Source: Rhodospirillaceae bacterium (GTDB lineage Bacteria > Pseudomonadota > Alphaproteobacteria > Rhodospirillales_A > Casp-alpha2). From it: 6,592 nucleotides of DNA. This document shows, piece after piece, positions 1 through 6,592 of this stretch (its first letter is position 1; every line of letters starts with the position of its first letter). The notes beneath the pieces were generated by a model, which saw only the letters and a list, made by a program, of their open reading frames with translations, ran no database searches and was not told the origin of the DNA. The position numbers and the translations under genes were made by a program. The DNA lies in the NCBI GenBank assembly GCA_003488105.1, contig DNMS01000404.1, positions 1-6,592 of the forward strand, written 5' to 3'.

Positions 1-363
1 CGTGGCAAACAGCGGGAAAGCACCCGCCGTGCGCACCGCCAGCTCACGCCACTCGGGGATAAAGCGGTGTACAGGGTCATCCAGCGAAAACAGGCCGCGC
101 TCGTACAGCATCATCAGCGCCACCGAGGTGATCGGCTTGCTCATGGAGTAGATGCGGAAAATGGTATCCACGCTCATCGGCGTATCGCGTTCGATGTCAC
201 TGAGCCCCGCCACGTCGAGCAGGCCCACGCGGCCGTAACGGGCCACCAGGGTGACGCTGCCCGGCAGTTTGCCGGGTTCTAGGTAGCGGCCACGTAAATG
301 CTCGCCAATGCGCGCCAGCTGTGCCGCATTGAGGCCCAGAGTCTCGGGATTTACCTGTTCCAT
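1..363 (-). CDS. Beta-lactamase-family serine hydrolase, N-terminal part (cut by window edge)
   Basis: Reading the minus strand from ATG at 363 gives 121 codons open to the window edge. The protein starts [20 protein letters not shown] and contains [20 protein letters not shown], where S73-M-S-K76 fits the SxxK motif of class C beta-lactamases, DD-peptidases and EstB-type esterases (Ser the nucleophile, Lys the general base). It continues into [14 protein letters not shown], the usual follow-on segment of this family. The later YxN and HxG-type motifs lie outside the window, so esterase, peptidase and beta-lactamase activity cannot be told apart. No signal peptide is visible at the N-terminus, which suggests a cytoplasmic hydrolase, and plain antibiotic resistance is not the first guess. 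AGGAGA lies just upstream of the ATG with a 4-base spacer, which supports this start. The gene is divergent from gcvP. Confidence 0.88.
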   Translation of the reverse strand, partial: MEQVNPETLGLNAAQLARIGEHLRGRYLEPGKLPGSVTLVARYGRVGLLDVAGLSDIERDTPMSVDTIFRIYSMSKPITSVALMMLYERGLFSLDDPVHRFIPEWRELAVRTAGAFPLFAT

Positions 364-511
364 GCGGTCTCCTGATCGCGGCGCGTACGAAGTTGTCGGG
401 CAGTGTGCCAGACTGGTCACAAGGGGTACAGAATATTGCCGCTCGGGGGCCCTGCTGCTACCATTCGCGCCTTCCCTGACACCCTGCTGCCACGCCCGCC
501 CCGGAGCTGCC
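364..511. promoter_or_regulatory. Divergent intergenic region between serine hydrolase and gcvP
   Basis: These 148 bases must hold the promoters and leaders of both flanking divergent genes. I could not find a convincing -35/-10 pair on either strand. The only structure seen is an imperfect dyad at 404-421: TGTGCCA, a GAC centre, then TGGTCACA, with one extra T in the right arm. This could be an operator but may be chance. Nothing resembling a glycine riboswitch was recognised, although such riboswitches often precede glycine cleavage genes. Confidence 0.35.
503..506 (+). promoter_or_regulatory. Ribosome binding site of gcvP
   Basis: GGAG sits 5 bases before the ATG at 512. It decides the start: the reading frame is open back to an ATG at 308, but that would add 68 residues unlike any glycine decarboxylase and would run over the start of the divergent hydrolase. 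Confidence 0.7.
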
Positions 512-3394
512 ATGACTCGTCTTTCGCTGTCCGAACTGGAACACTCTCAGGAATTCGTTGGGCGCCATATCGGGCCCACGCCGGCGCAGCAGGCGGAGAT
601 GGCGCGCCTGCTCGGCTTCGACAGCCTCGACGCCCTGATTGACGCCACCGTGCCCGCACGCATCCGCAACCAAGCGCCCATGGACCTGGCCGCGCCGCAA
701 ACCGAACAGGCCGTGCTGGCGCGTCTGCGTGCCATTGCCGGCAAGAACCGTGTGCTCAAATCCTACATCGGCACTGGCTACCACGACACCTATACCCCCG
801 CAGTCATCCAGCGCAATGTGCTGGAAAACCCGGGTTGGTACACCGCGTATACACCCTACCAGCCGGAGATATCCCAGGGTCGTCTTGAAGCCCTGCTCAC
901 CTTCCAGCAGACCATCATGGACCTGACCGGCATGGAACTGGCCAATGCCTCCATGCTGGACGAAGGCACCGCCGCGGCGGAGGCCATGACCCTTATGCAG
1001 CGGGTCAACAAGAAAAACCGCAGTAGCACGTTTATCGTCGCCGAAGATTGCCACCCACAAACCATTGCCGTGGTGCGCACCCGCGCCGAGGCGCTGGATA
1101 TCGAGGTGGTGGTCGGTGACCCCGCCCAACTCGCGGGCAGCACAGAGGCCTTCGGCCTGCTGCTGCAGTACCCCGGCACCTACGGCCATGTGCATGACCT
1201 GGAACCGCTGATTGCGAAAGCGCATGCTGCCGGCACCCTGGTGACCGTGGCCGCCGACCTTATGTCGCTGCTGCTGCTGAAGTCACCCGGTGCCCAGGGC
1301 GCCGATGTGGTGGTGGGCAATTCCCAGCGTTTTGGGGTACCCATGGGTTTTGGCGGCCCACATGCCGCCTTCTTTGCCACACGCGACGCCTACAAGCGCT
1401 CCACCCCCGGGCGTATTATCGGTGTGTCTATCGACCGCCACGGCAACGAAGCCCTGCGCATGGCCATGCAGACCCGCGAACAGCACATCCGCCGCGAAAA
1501 GGCGACGTCCAACATCTGCACGGCGCAGGTCCTGCTTGCCAACATCGCCGGCATGTACGCGGTCTACCACGGGCCCGAGGGCCTGACCCGCATCGCCAAA
1601 CGCGTCCATCAATTGACGGCGGCCCTGGCGGCGGGGCTGAAATCCGCCGGCGTGACGCTCGCCAACGAGACCTTCTTCGACACCCTGACCGCCGACCTGG
1701 GCGACAAGGGCAAGGCTGACATGGTGATCGCCGCGGCCCGGGCCAAGGCCATCAACCTACGCGACTTCGGCGACGGCCGGGTCGGCATGGCGCTGGATGA
1801 GACGACGGACGCGGCGGACGTTCAGGCCGTGCTCGCCGCCTTCGGCGTGGCCGATGCCAAAATCGACCTGAATGCTCCCGGCGGCATTCCCCAGGCCCTT
1901 GCCCGCACCACGGATTTCCTGACCCATCCCGTGTTCCACGGCCATCGTTCGGAAACGGGGATGATGCGCTACCTGCGCAAGTTGGAAGGCAAGGACCTGG
2001 CGCTGAACCGGGCCATGATTCCGCTCGGCTCCTGCACCATGAAGCTGAACGCGGCGGCCGAGATGATTCCCATCACCTGGCCCGAGTTCGGCCAGATTCA
2101 TCCCTTCGCCCCCGCCGATCAGGTCCAGGGCTACAAGGAAATGATCGACGACCTGGAACGCATGCTGTGCGAGATCACGGGCTTCGACGCCGTGTCCCTG
2201 CAACCCAACGCGGGCAGCCAGGGGGAATACGCGGGCCTGCTGGTCATCCGGGCCTATCATCTGGCCCGCGGCGATACGAAGCGCGACGTCTGCCTGATCC
2301 CGTCAAGCGCCCATGGCACCAACCCGGCCTCCGCCGTCATGGCGGGGATGAAGGTGGTGGTCGTGGCCTGCGATGATGACGGCAACGTGGACGTTGCCGA
2401 CCTGAAGGCCAAGACCGAAGCGCACAAGGACGCGCTGGCGGCCTTGATGGTCACCTATCCCTCGACCCACGGCGTGTTCGAGGAAGCGATCGAGGAAATC
2501 TGCGACATCATTCATGCCGCCGGCGGCCAGGTCTATATGGACGGCGCCAATCTGCAGGCCATGGTCGGCCTGTGCCGGCCAGGGACCTTCGGGCCCGACG
2601 TGGCGCATATGAACCTGCACAAGACCTTCTGCATCCCTCACGGCGGCGGCGGGCCCGGCGTCGGGCCCATCGGCATCAAGAAGCACCTCGCCCCCTACCT
2701 GCCAGGAAGCCCCGTGGTCCCGGCGGCAGGCGGGGCGAAAACCGTGGGCGCAGTCTCGGCCGCGCCCTGGGGATCCGCCTCGATCCTGCCGATTTCCTGG
2801 GCCTATATCGCCATGATGGGCGGCGAAGGGCTGATGCGCGCGACCCAGGTCGCGATCCTCAACGCCAACTACGTGGCCAAACGCCTGGCCGGATATTACG
2901 ACTGCCTCTACACCGGCAAGCACGGTCTGGTCGCCCATGAATGCATCATCGACACCCGGCCCTTGAAGGACGACTTTGGGATCACCGTGGACGACATCGC
3001 CAAGCGGCTGATCGATTACGGCTTTCACGCCCCCACCATGTCCTGGCCCGTCGCCGGGACGTTGATGGTGGAGCCGACGGAATCGGAACCCAAGGAGGAA
3101 CTGGACCGCTTCGTCGAGGCCATGATCGCCATCGCCGAGGAAGCGAAAAGGGTCGGTGCCGGTGATTGGCCCGCCGACGACAACCCGCTCGTCAACGCGC
3201 CCCATACGGTGGACACGGTAACGTCCGACGTCTGGGCCCATGCCTACGGCCGCGAACAGGCGGCGTTTCCCGTGCCGGGGCTGTTGCAGGACAAGTACTG
3301 GTCGCCCGTGGGGCGCGTCGACAACGTCTACGGCGACCGCCACGTGGTCTGCACCTGCCCGCCGCTGGAGGCCTACGAGGACGCCGCCGAATAG
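512..3394 (+). CDS. gcvP: Glycine dehydrogenase (decarboxylating), glycine cleavage system P-protein
   Basis: The product is the PLP-dependent P-protein. It decarboxylates glycine and passes the aminomethyl group to the lipoyl arm of H-protein, in a cytoplasmic complex with T- and L-proteins. The 960 residues match the usual length of the single-chain form. The N-terminal half carries [12 protein letters not shown] (from residue 85), [19 protein letters not shown] (from 106) and [12 protein letters not shown]. The C-terminal half carries [10 protein letters not shown] (504-513), AHGTNPASA, and [16 protein letters not shown], in which K704 is the PLP lysine (E. coli Lys706) and 711-716 the glycine-rich loop. 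It ends with [16 protein letters not shown]. No frameshift or missing catalytic residue was seen. The start at 512 is supported by GGAG at 503-506. gcvT and gcvH are not adjacent: the upstream gene is divergent and the downstream gene convergent, so gcvP appears to be transcribed alone here. By eye the first half looks gammaproteobacterial and the second alphaproteobacterial (see findings). Confidence 0.98.
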   Translation: MTRLSLSELEHSQEFVGRHIGPTPAQQAEMARLLGFDSLDALIDATVPARIRNQAPMDLAAPQTEQAVLARLRAIAGKNRVLKSYIGTGYHDTYTPAVIQRNVLENPGWYTAYTPYQPEISQGRLEALLTFQQTIMDLTGMELANASMLDEGTAAAEAMTLMQRVNKKNRSSTFIVAEDCHPQTIAVVRTRAEALDIEVVVGDPAQLAGSTEAFGLLLQYPGTYGHVHDLEPLIAKAHAAGTLVTVAADLMSLLLLKSPGAQGADVVVGNSQRFGVPMGFGGPHAAFFATRDAYKRSTPGRIIGVSIDRHGNEALRMAMQTREQHIRREKATSNICTAQVLLANIAGMYAVYHGPEGLTRIAKRVHQLTAALAAGLKSAGVTLANETFFDTLTADLGDKGKADMVIAAARAKAINLRDFGDGRVGMALDETTDAADVQAVLAAFGVADAKIDLNAPGGIPQALARTTDFLTHPVFHGHRSETGMMRYLRKLEGKDLALNRAMIPLGSCTMKLNAAAEMIPITWPEFGQIHPFAPADQVQGYKEMIDDLERMLCEITGFDAVSLQPNAGSQGEYAGLLVIRAYHLARGDTKRDVCLIPSSAHGTNPASAVMAGMKVVVVACDDDGNVDVADLKAKTEAHKDALAALMVTYPSTHGVFEEAIEEICDIIHAAGGQVYMDGANLQAMVGLCRPGTFGPDVAHMNLHKTFCIPHGGGGPGVGPIGIKKHLAPYLPGSPVVPAAGGAKTVGAVSAAPWGSASILPISWAYIAMMGGEGLMRATQVAILNANYVAKRLAGYYDCLYTGKHGLVAHECIIDTRPLKDDFGITVDDIAKRLIDYGFHAPTMSWPVAGTLMVEPTESEPKEELDRFVEAMIAIAEEAKRVGAGDWPADDNPLVNAPHTVDTVTSDVWAHAYGREQAAFPVPGLLQDKYWSPVGRVDNVYGDRHVVCTCPPLEAYEDAAE

Positions 3395-3410
3395 AGGCCG
3401 ACACGCCGGA

Positions 3411-4577
3411 TCAGACGACGGCGGCCAGACGCTCCAGGAACCGCTTTACTTCGGTCTCAAGCAGGGTTGACTGTTTTGCCAGTTCGCCAGACGCACTTAG
3501 GACCTGGCCGGCGGCCGCGCCCGTTTCCTGGGCGCCCTGGGTCACCAAGGCGACGTTGCGCGTCACCTCGGAGGTGCCGACCGCCGCCTGTTCGACATTG
3601 ACGGCGATCTCCTTGGTCGCGGCGCCCTGTTCCTCGACGGCGGCGGAAATATTGGCGGCGGCCTCTTCCATGCGGTCGATGGTCGTGCTGATCTCCGCGA
3701 TCGACGTCACCGTCTCCGCGGTCACCGCCTGAATGTTCTCGACCTGCACCGCAATGTCATCGGTGGCCTTGGCCGTCTGATTGGCCAGGTTCTTGACCTC
3801 GGATGCGACCACGGCGAAACCCTTGCCGGCCTCCCCGGCACGCGCGGCCTCGATGGTCGCGTTCAAGGCCAGAAGGTTGGTCTGATTGGCGATGTCCGTG
3901 ATCAGACCAAGCACCTCGCCGATCTTCTGGGAGGCTTCCGACAGGCCGGTGATTTTCTCGTCCGCATGGCGGGCACGTTCGACGGCCGCCTTCGCGACAT
4001 CCGACGAGTTGCTGACCTGGCGGCCGATCTCCGTAATCGAATTCGACAGTTCCTCGGCCGCGGCAGCCACCGTTTCCACGTTGACGGATGCCTCCTCGGC
4101 GGCCGCGGCGACGGTGGCCGATTGCTGACTGGTCGATCCAGCGGTGGCATTCATCGTATTGGCCGAAGACTCAAGCTCCGTCGAGGCTGACGCCACGGTT
4201 TCCGTAACGCCCTTCATGGTGGATTCGAATTCGCCGACCACGGCGCGGAACCCGGCGATACGGTCTTCCATCGACTGCGTGGCCGTATTGATGGCCCGCG
4301 ACGCAACCAGGAATCCGCCCACCATTCCGCGCTCTTGGATGCGGCGAAAGTATTTGTTTTTGCTGACGCAATCCAGACTTGCGGTGGATTCCCGGACATA
4401 GGCATCGGTGCGGTCGATCAGGCGGTTGATGGCATGGCACAGTTGAGCGATTTCATTTTGACTGCTGCCGATGCCGGTAATCCGCGCCTCGAAGTCGCCG
4501 TTCGCGACCGCTTCGCAGACTTTCAGCGCCTTGCTTATCATGTGGCCTTTGGAGTGACCCGCCCTGGAAATGAACAT
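3411..4577 (-). CDS. Cytoplasmic methyl-accepting chemotaxis protein (Aer-type transmitter without sensor domain)
   Basis: This is a chemoreceptor transmitter, expected to control the CheA kinase through CheW. The 388 residues start [12 protein letters not shown] and have no hydrophobic membrane segment and no periplasmic domain. Residues about 14-63 ([10 protein letters not shown], then [19 protein letters not shown]) look like a HAMP unit. Residues about 64-108 ([23 protein letters not shown]) look like a second, degenerate HAMP-like unit. A long coiled coil follows, with the conserved hairpin tip at 231-261 ([20 protein letters not shown], then [11 protein letters not shown]). S311-A-A-V-E-E-Q-G-A-A320 fits the methylation-site consensus, and EE pairs at 161-162 and 175-176 are weaker candidates. 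The C-terminus ([10 protein letters not shown]) lacks the NWETF-type CheR docking peptide. GAGGGA lies 6 bases before the ATG. The PAS gene ends 57 bases upstream on the same strand, so the two are probably one transcript. gcvP converges, with 16 bases between the stops and no evident terminator. Confidence 0.93.
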   Translation of the reverse strand: MFISRAGHSKGHMISKALKVCEAVANGDFEARITGIGSSQNEIAQLCHAINRLIDRTDAYVRESTASLDCVSKNKYFRRIQERGMVGGFLVASRAINTATQSMEDRIAGFRAVVGEFESTMKGVTETVASASTELESSANTMNATAGSTSQQSATVAAAAEEASVNVETVAAAAEELSNSITEIGRQVSNSSDVAKAAVERARHADEKITGLSEASQKIGEVLGLITDIANQTNLLALNATIEAARAGEAGKGFAVVASEVKNLANQTAKATDDIAVQVENIQAVTAETVTSIAEISTTIDRMEEAAANISAAVEEQGAATKEIAVNVEQAAVGTSEVTRNVALVTQGAQETGAAAGQVLSASGELAKQSTLLETEVKRFLERLAAVV

Positions 4578-4634
4578 GCTGTATCCCTCGTTTTACTTCC
4601 CTGTTTGGCCCCACTCAGAGCCGGTGTCGGCGTT

Positions 4635-5159
4635 CTACAGCCGGGCGATGAATTCGTCGTAGGCGACACCCTTGCTTTGCAGCATTTGGGTGATGTCACC
4701 GAAAGCCGCGTTCATCCCTTCCTTGCGGCTGTCGAACGATTCCTCCTTCTTCAGGAGTCGGTCATAAAGAGGAATGATGGTGCCTTCGAGAACCTTGCGG
4801 TTCGGCACGCGGCGGTTGGAGTGGTATCCGATAATCTGGTTGTCGGTGTTTCGCGACGGCGTCACATGGGCCAACACCCAATAATGGTCCCCGTTCTTGC
4901 AGCGGTTCATGACAAAGGCAAACAGTTCGCCCCCGCCGGAAATCGTCTCCCACAAAAGTTTGAAGATGCACCTGGGCATGTGCGGGTGGCGGATAAGGCT
5001 ATGCGGCTTGCCGAGCACTTCGGCCTCGGTATAACCGGCGATGTCCAAGAACACGTCGTTCGCGTATGTGATATGGCCCTTCAGGTCCGTCTTCGACACG
5101 ATGATTTCGTTGTCGCCGAAGAACGCCTCCTTGCCCGTAATGATTGGAATTTGAGACAT
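4635..5159 (-). CDS. Aer-like single PAS-domain sensor protein
   Basis: The 174-residue protein is essentially one PAS domain (about 18-118) with a helical tail to 174. It aligns almost residue for residue with the N-terminus of E. coli Aer as I recall it: TDLKGHITYANDVF (24-37) with N34, AGYTEAEVLGKPHSLIRHP (41-59) with R57 and H58, and NGDHYWVLAHVTP (89-101). In Aer this fold binds FAD and reports redox state. The CIFKLLWETI (64-73) and GYHSNRRVPN (111-120) segments fit the version common in alphaproteobacterial Aer-like receptors. Position 60, Asp in Aer, is His here. There is no membrane anchor, HAMP or signalling domain; the next gene downstream supplies the transmitter. The start at 5159 is chosen because GGGAGGTG ends 6 bases before it; a TTG at 5195 would add 12 residues coded by a hairpin. 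Flavin binding and partnership with the chemoreceptor are inference. Haem or another ligand is possible. Confidence 0.9.
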   Translation of the reverse strand: MSQIPIITGKEAFFGDNEIIVSKTDLKGHITYANDVFLDIAGYTEAEVLGKPHSLIRHPHMPRCIFKLLWETISGGGELFAFVMNRCKNGDHYWVLAHVTPSRNTDNQIIGYHSNRRVPNRKVLEGTIIPLYDRLLKKEESFDSRKEGMNAAFGDITQMLQSKGVAYDEFIARL

Positions 5160-5165
5160 AGTCGT

Positions 5166-5173
5166 CACCTCCC
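5166..5173 (-). promoter_or_regulatory. Ribosome binding site of the PAS gene
   Basis: On the minus strand GGGAGGTG is followed by 6 bases and then ATG at 5159. It is a near-perfect Shine-Dalgarno sequence and fixes the start of the PAS gene downstream of the in-frame TTG at 5195. Confidence 0.75.
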
Positions 5174-5174
5174 G

Positions 5175-5196
5175 CTTGGCGACGTCGGTCGCCAAG
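5175..5196 (-). repeat. Perfect 9-bp inverted repeat (hairpin) in the PAS gene leader
   Basis: The arms CTTGGCGAC (5175-5183) and GTCGCCAAG (5188-5196) are exact reverse complements around a 4-base loop. In the minus-strand mRNA the stem would end one base before the GGGAGGTG ribosome binding site (5166-5173). There is no U tract, so it is not a classical terminator. It could be an RNA stem that modulates translation or mRNA stability, or a DNA operator; the self-complementary CGACGTCG at 5180-5187 overlaps it. The structure is seen directly, but its role is unknown. Confidence 0.6.
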
Positions 5197-5472
5197 GCTG
5201 CATGTTCGGCGCGGCTTAAATCTTACCTCGTAGCCACGGCGAGGCCCCCCGTTACCATACGCTAAGTCAGGCTATTACCGACGGCAACTGATCTAAAGGC
5301 ATATACCAATATCAAAAAAGCCATCCGCTCAACGGCATTGGCCCCATTACAGTCGCCGTCATGTTTGACGAAGCACTCAGCCCAACCGGGAACGTTTCCT
5401 AACAATGCTTCCGTTGACCCGCCCCGGCGCCGGCCGGATGATATTGCCTGACCCAGATTTCAGGAGGTCGCC

Positions 5473-6366
5473 ATGAAACGCCGCTTCGTCACCGTCGATG
5501 TGTTCACCGACCGCGCCTTCGGCGGCAATCCGCTGGCCGTGGTGCTGGACGCCGAGGGCCTTTCCGGCGACGCCATGCAGGCCGTCGCCCGCGAATTCAA
5601 CTTGTCGGAAACCACTTTCGTGTTGCCGCCCACCGATCCGGCCAACACGGCCTGCGTGCGCATCTTCACCCCGGGCCGCGAACTGCCTTTCGCCGGACAT
5701 CCCAACGTCGGCACGGCCTTCGTGCTGGCCCGCGAGGGCAGCCTGTTCGGCGAACCCATAAGATCAATCCTGCGGTTCGAGGAAGCGGCCGGCCTGGTCC
5801 TTGTCGATGTCCGAACGGGACCGGACGGACCGGCGGGGGCACGCCTGACGGCGCCCCAGGGGTTTTCCCGCACGGATGAATTTTCACCCGCGGATTTCGC
5901 CGCCTGCGTGAATTTGGCCCCCGCCGATATCGATACCTCGGCCCACCCGCCGCTGCTGGGGTCCGCCGGCATGACTTTTCCCATCGCCCGGCTGAGCGGG
6001 GCCGACGCCCTGGGCCGGGCCCGGGGCAACGCCGACGCCATGGCGCGGCATCCCGCCATGGGTGGCCATGTCTTTGTCTATATCCCCGACCCCAATGTCC
6101 CCGGCACCTTCCGCGCGCGCATGTTCGCACCAGGCCTGGGCATCGCCGAGGACCCGGCCACGGGCGGGGCGGCGGCGGCGCTGACGGGCCTGTTCGGCAC
6201 GTTGGCGGCAGGCAACGGCAGTTATGATTACCGGATCATTCAGGGGGTCGAGATGGGCCGCCCGTCGCTGATCGAAACATCCGTGGATGTAAGCGGCGGC
6301 GCGGTCACGGCGATCCGCGTCGGCGGGGCCTGCGCGGCGGTGATGCGCGGCGAGATCGAGATCTAG
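5473..6366 (+). CDS. PhzF-family isomerase/epimerase
   Basis: The 297-residue protein belongs to the PhzF fold (two diaminopimelate-epimerase-like domains), named after the phenazine enzyme PhzF. It opens with [28 protein letters not shown] holds E46, matching the catalytic Glu45 of Phz[21 protein letters not shown] holds G75-H76-P77, matching the conserved His. [12 protein letters not shown] holds D227, matching the conserved Asp. [10 protein letters not shown] near the end is also typical. Length is normal for the family and it looks intact. Most members outside phenazine clusters have no known substrate, and no phenazine genes are present here, so the reaction is not assigned. AGGAGGT 5 bases before the ATG supports the start. 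It is divergent from the PAS/chemoreceptor unit and converges on the DUF1194 gene, with which it overlaps by 4 bases. Confidence 0.95.
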   Translation: MKRRFVTVDVFTDRAFGGNPLAVVLDAEGLSGDAMQAVAREFNLSETTFVLPPTDPANTACVRIFTPGRELPFAGHPNVGTAFVLAREGSLFGEPIRSILRFEEAAGLVLVDVRTGPDGPAGARLTAPQGFSRTDEFSPADFAACVNLAPADIDTSAHPPLLGSAGMTFPIARLSGADALGRARGNADAMARHPAMGGHVFVYIPDPNVPGTFRARMFAPGLGIAEDPATGGAAAALTGLFGTLAAGNGSYDYRIIQGVEMGRPSLIETSVDVSGGAVTAIRVGGACAAVMRGEIEI

Positions 6367-6592
6367 GTATCGTCCATTTCCAGAAGCCGCTGTTCGCCCG
6401 CGTCGCAGGGCGGGCGGGCGTCGAGGCGTGCAGGATGGTACAGGCCCCGCGTCGTCTTCGGCCCACCCAGGTCCGCGATCTCACGGATCAGCTTGCGTTT
6501 GATGGCCCGGCCGAAGTCGGCAAAACCGTCGGCGATGACGATGAAGGCACCGGGTCCGCCGATCACGCAGTCCTCGAAGTACCAGTCCAGGT
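6363..6592 (-). CDS. DUF1194 family protein, C-terminal end (cut by window edge)
   Basis: Reading the minus strand from 6590 gives 75 residues to a TAG at 6365-6363. The segment LDWYFEDCVIGGPGAF followed by IVIADGFADFGRAIKRKLIR resembles the C-terminal signature of DUF1194 proteins (typically a VIGGPGAF motif and a final RRKL-E-IA helix). These are proteins of unknown function found mostly in alphaproteobacteria and related, as far as I recall, to von Willebrand factor A domains. About 40 residues follow the usual REIA ending (GLYHPARLDARPPCDAGEQR and on), a polar tail. The open frame continues upstream past the edge, so the GTG at 6566 is an internal valine codon and not a start. Confidence 0.75.
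   Translation of the reverse strand, partial: LDWYFEDCVIGGPGAFIVIADGFADFGRAIKRKLIREIADLGGPKTTRGLYHPARLDARPPCDAGEQRLLEMDDT

Larger units (their letters stand above)
5160..5472. promoter_or_regulatory. Divergent regulatory region between the PAS/chemoreceptor unit and the PhzF gene
   Basis: This 313-base region has no credible gene. It contains, from left to right: the PAS ribosome binding site (5166-5173) and hairpin (5175-5196); a weak 5-bp inverted repeat (CCTCG 5226-5230, CGAGG 5240-5244); an AT-rich core (the 60 bases from 5281 count about 43% GC, against about 65% in the genes); a 10-bp palindrome CCGGCGCCGG at 5424-5433; and AGGAGGT before the PhzF gene. TTGACC at 5414-5419 could be a -35 box for the PhzF gene, but the bases 17-19 further on (GATGATAT) are only a poor -10. 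No sigma-28 or sigma-54 type promoter could be made out for the chemotaxis pair. Confidence 0.45.

Noticed and set aside
404..421. CRP-type site TGTGC...TCACA upstream of gcvP
   Set aside because: The half-sites are 8 bases apart, not the 6 of a CRP/FNR site, and one half-site is imperfect; kept only as a weak dyad.
308..511. Upstream extension of gcvP from ATG at 308 (68 extra residues)
   Set aside because: The extension is Cys/Arg-rich and unlike any GcvP, overlaps the divergent hydrolase start, and the ATG at 512 has its own ribosome binding site and gives the family length.
364..511. Glycine riboswitch before gcvP
   Set aside because: The 148-base gap is too short for a tandem riboswitch plus promoter, and the conserved core was not recognised by eye.
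2303..3343. Long minus-strand open frame (346 codons) opposite gcvP
   Set aside because: His/Gly/Asp-rich translation with no recognisable domain; a typical shadow of a GC-rich gene on the other strand. The 255-codon frame at 458-1225 is the same kind of artefact.
3395..3440. Bidirectional terminator between gcvP and the chemoreceptor gene
   Set aside because: Only a 5-bp GGCCG/CGGCC pairing with a long loop and no T tract was found, which is not enough to call.
4621..4634. Small GCCG/CGGC hairpin between the PAS and chemoreceptor genes
   Set aside because: A 4-bp stem in GC-rich sequence is expected by chance and has no T tract.
5160..5195. TTG start at 5195 for the PAS protein
   Set aside because: It would translate the hairpin and the ribosome binding site; the ATG at 5159 is ideally spaced from GGGAGGTG.
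4335..5219. Plus-strand open frame (294 codons) opposite the chemoreceptor and PAS genes
   Set aside because: It mirrors two well-supported minus-strand genes and shows no family motif.

Overview
The window is a high-GC stretch of bacterial chromosome. It most resembles an alphaproteobacterium, perhaps of the Rhodospirillales type. I infer this from the Aer-like PAS protein paired with a cytoplasmic chemoreceptor, the DUF1194 protein end, the full-length single-chain glycine decarboxylase and the GC-ending codons. No rRNA or other marker gene is present, so the assignment is tentative. No insertion sequence, integrase, CRISPR array, tRNA or phage gene was seen.

Layout: (1) positions 1-363, minus strand, the N-terminal 121 residues of a beta-lactamase-fold serine hydrolase with an SxxK active-site motif, cut by the left edge; (2) 364-511, a short divergent intergenic region; (3) 512-3394, plus strand, gcvP, the P-protein of the glycine cleavage system, intact at 960 residues; (4) 3411-4577 and 4635-5159, minus strand, a two-gene unit read PAS first: a 174-residue single PAS-domain protein very close to the sensor half of the aerotaxis receptor Aer, then a 388-residue chemoreceptor with HAMP-like and methyl-accepting signalling regions but no membrane segment; (5) 5160-5472, a divergent regulatory region with an AT-rich core and a perfect 9-bp hairpin right before the PAS gene's ribosome binding site; (6) 5473-6366, plus strand, a PhzF-family epimerase/isomerase; (7) 6363-6592, minus strand, the C-terminal end of a DUF1194 protein cut by the right edge, its stop codon interlocked with that of the PhzF gene.

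The genes do not form one pathway. gcvP is a metabolic gene without gcvT or gcvH beside it. The most interesting unit is the PAS/chemoreceptor pair. Aer normally carries its FAD-binding PAS domain, membrane anchor, HAMP and signalling domains in one chain. Here the sensor and the transmitter are separate soluble proteins encoded in tandem, which suggests a split, cytoplasmic redox or oxygen taxis receptor. This is inference from sequence, not demonstrated function.
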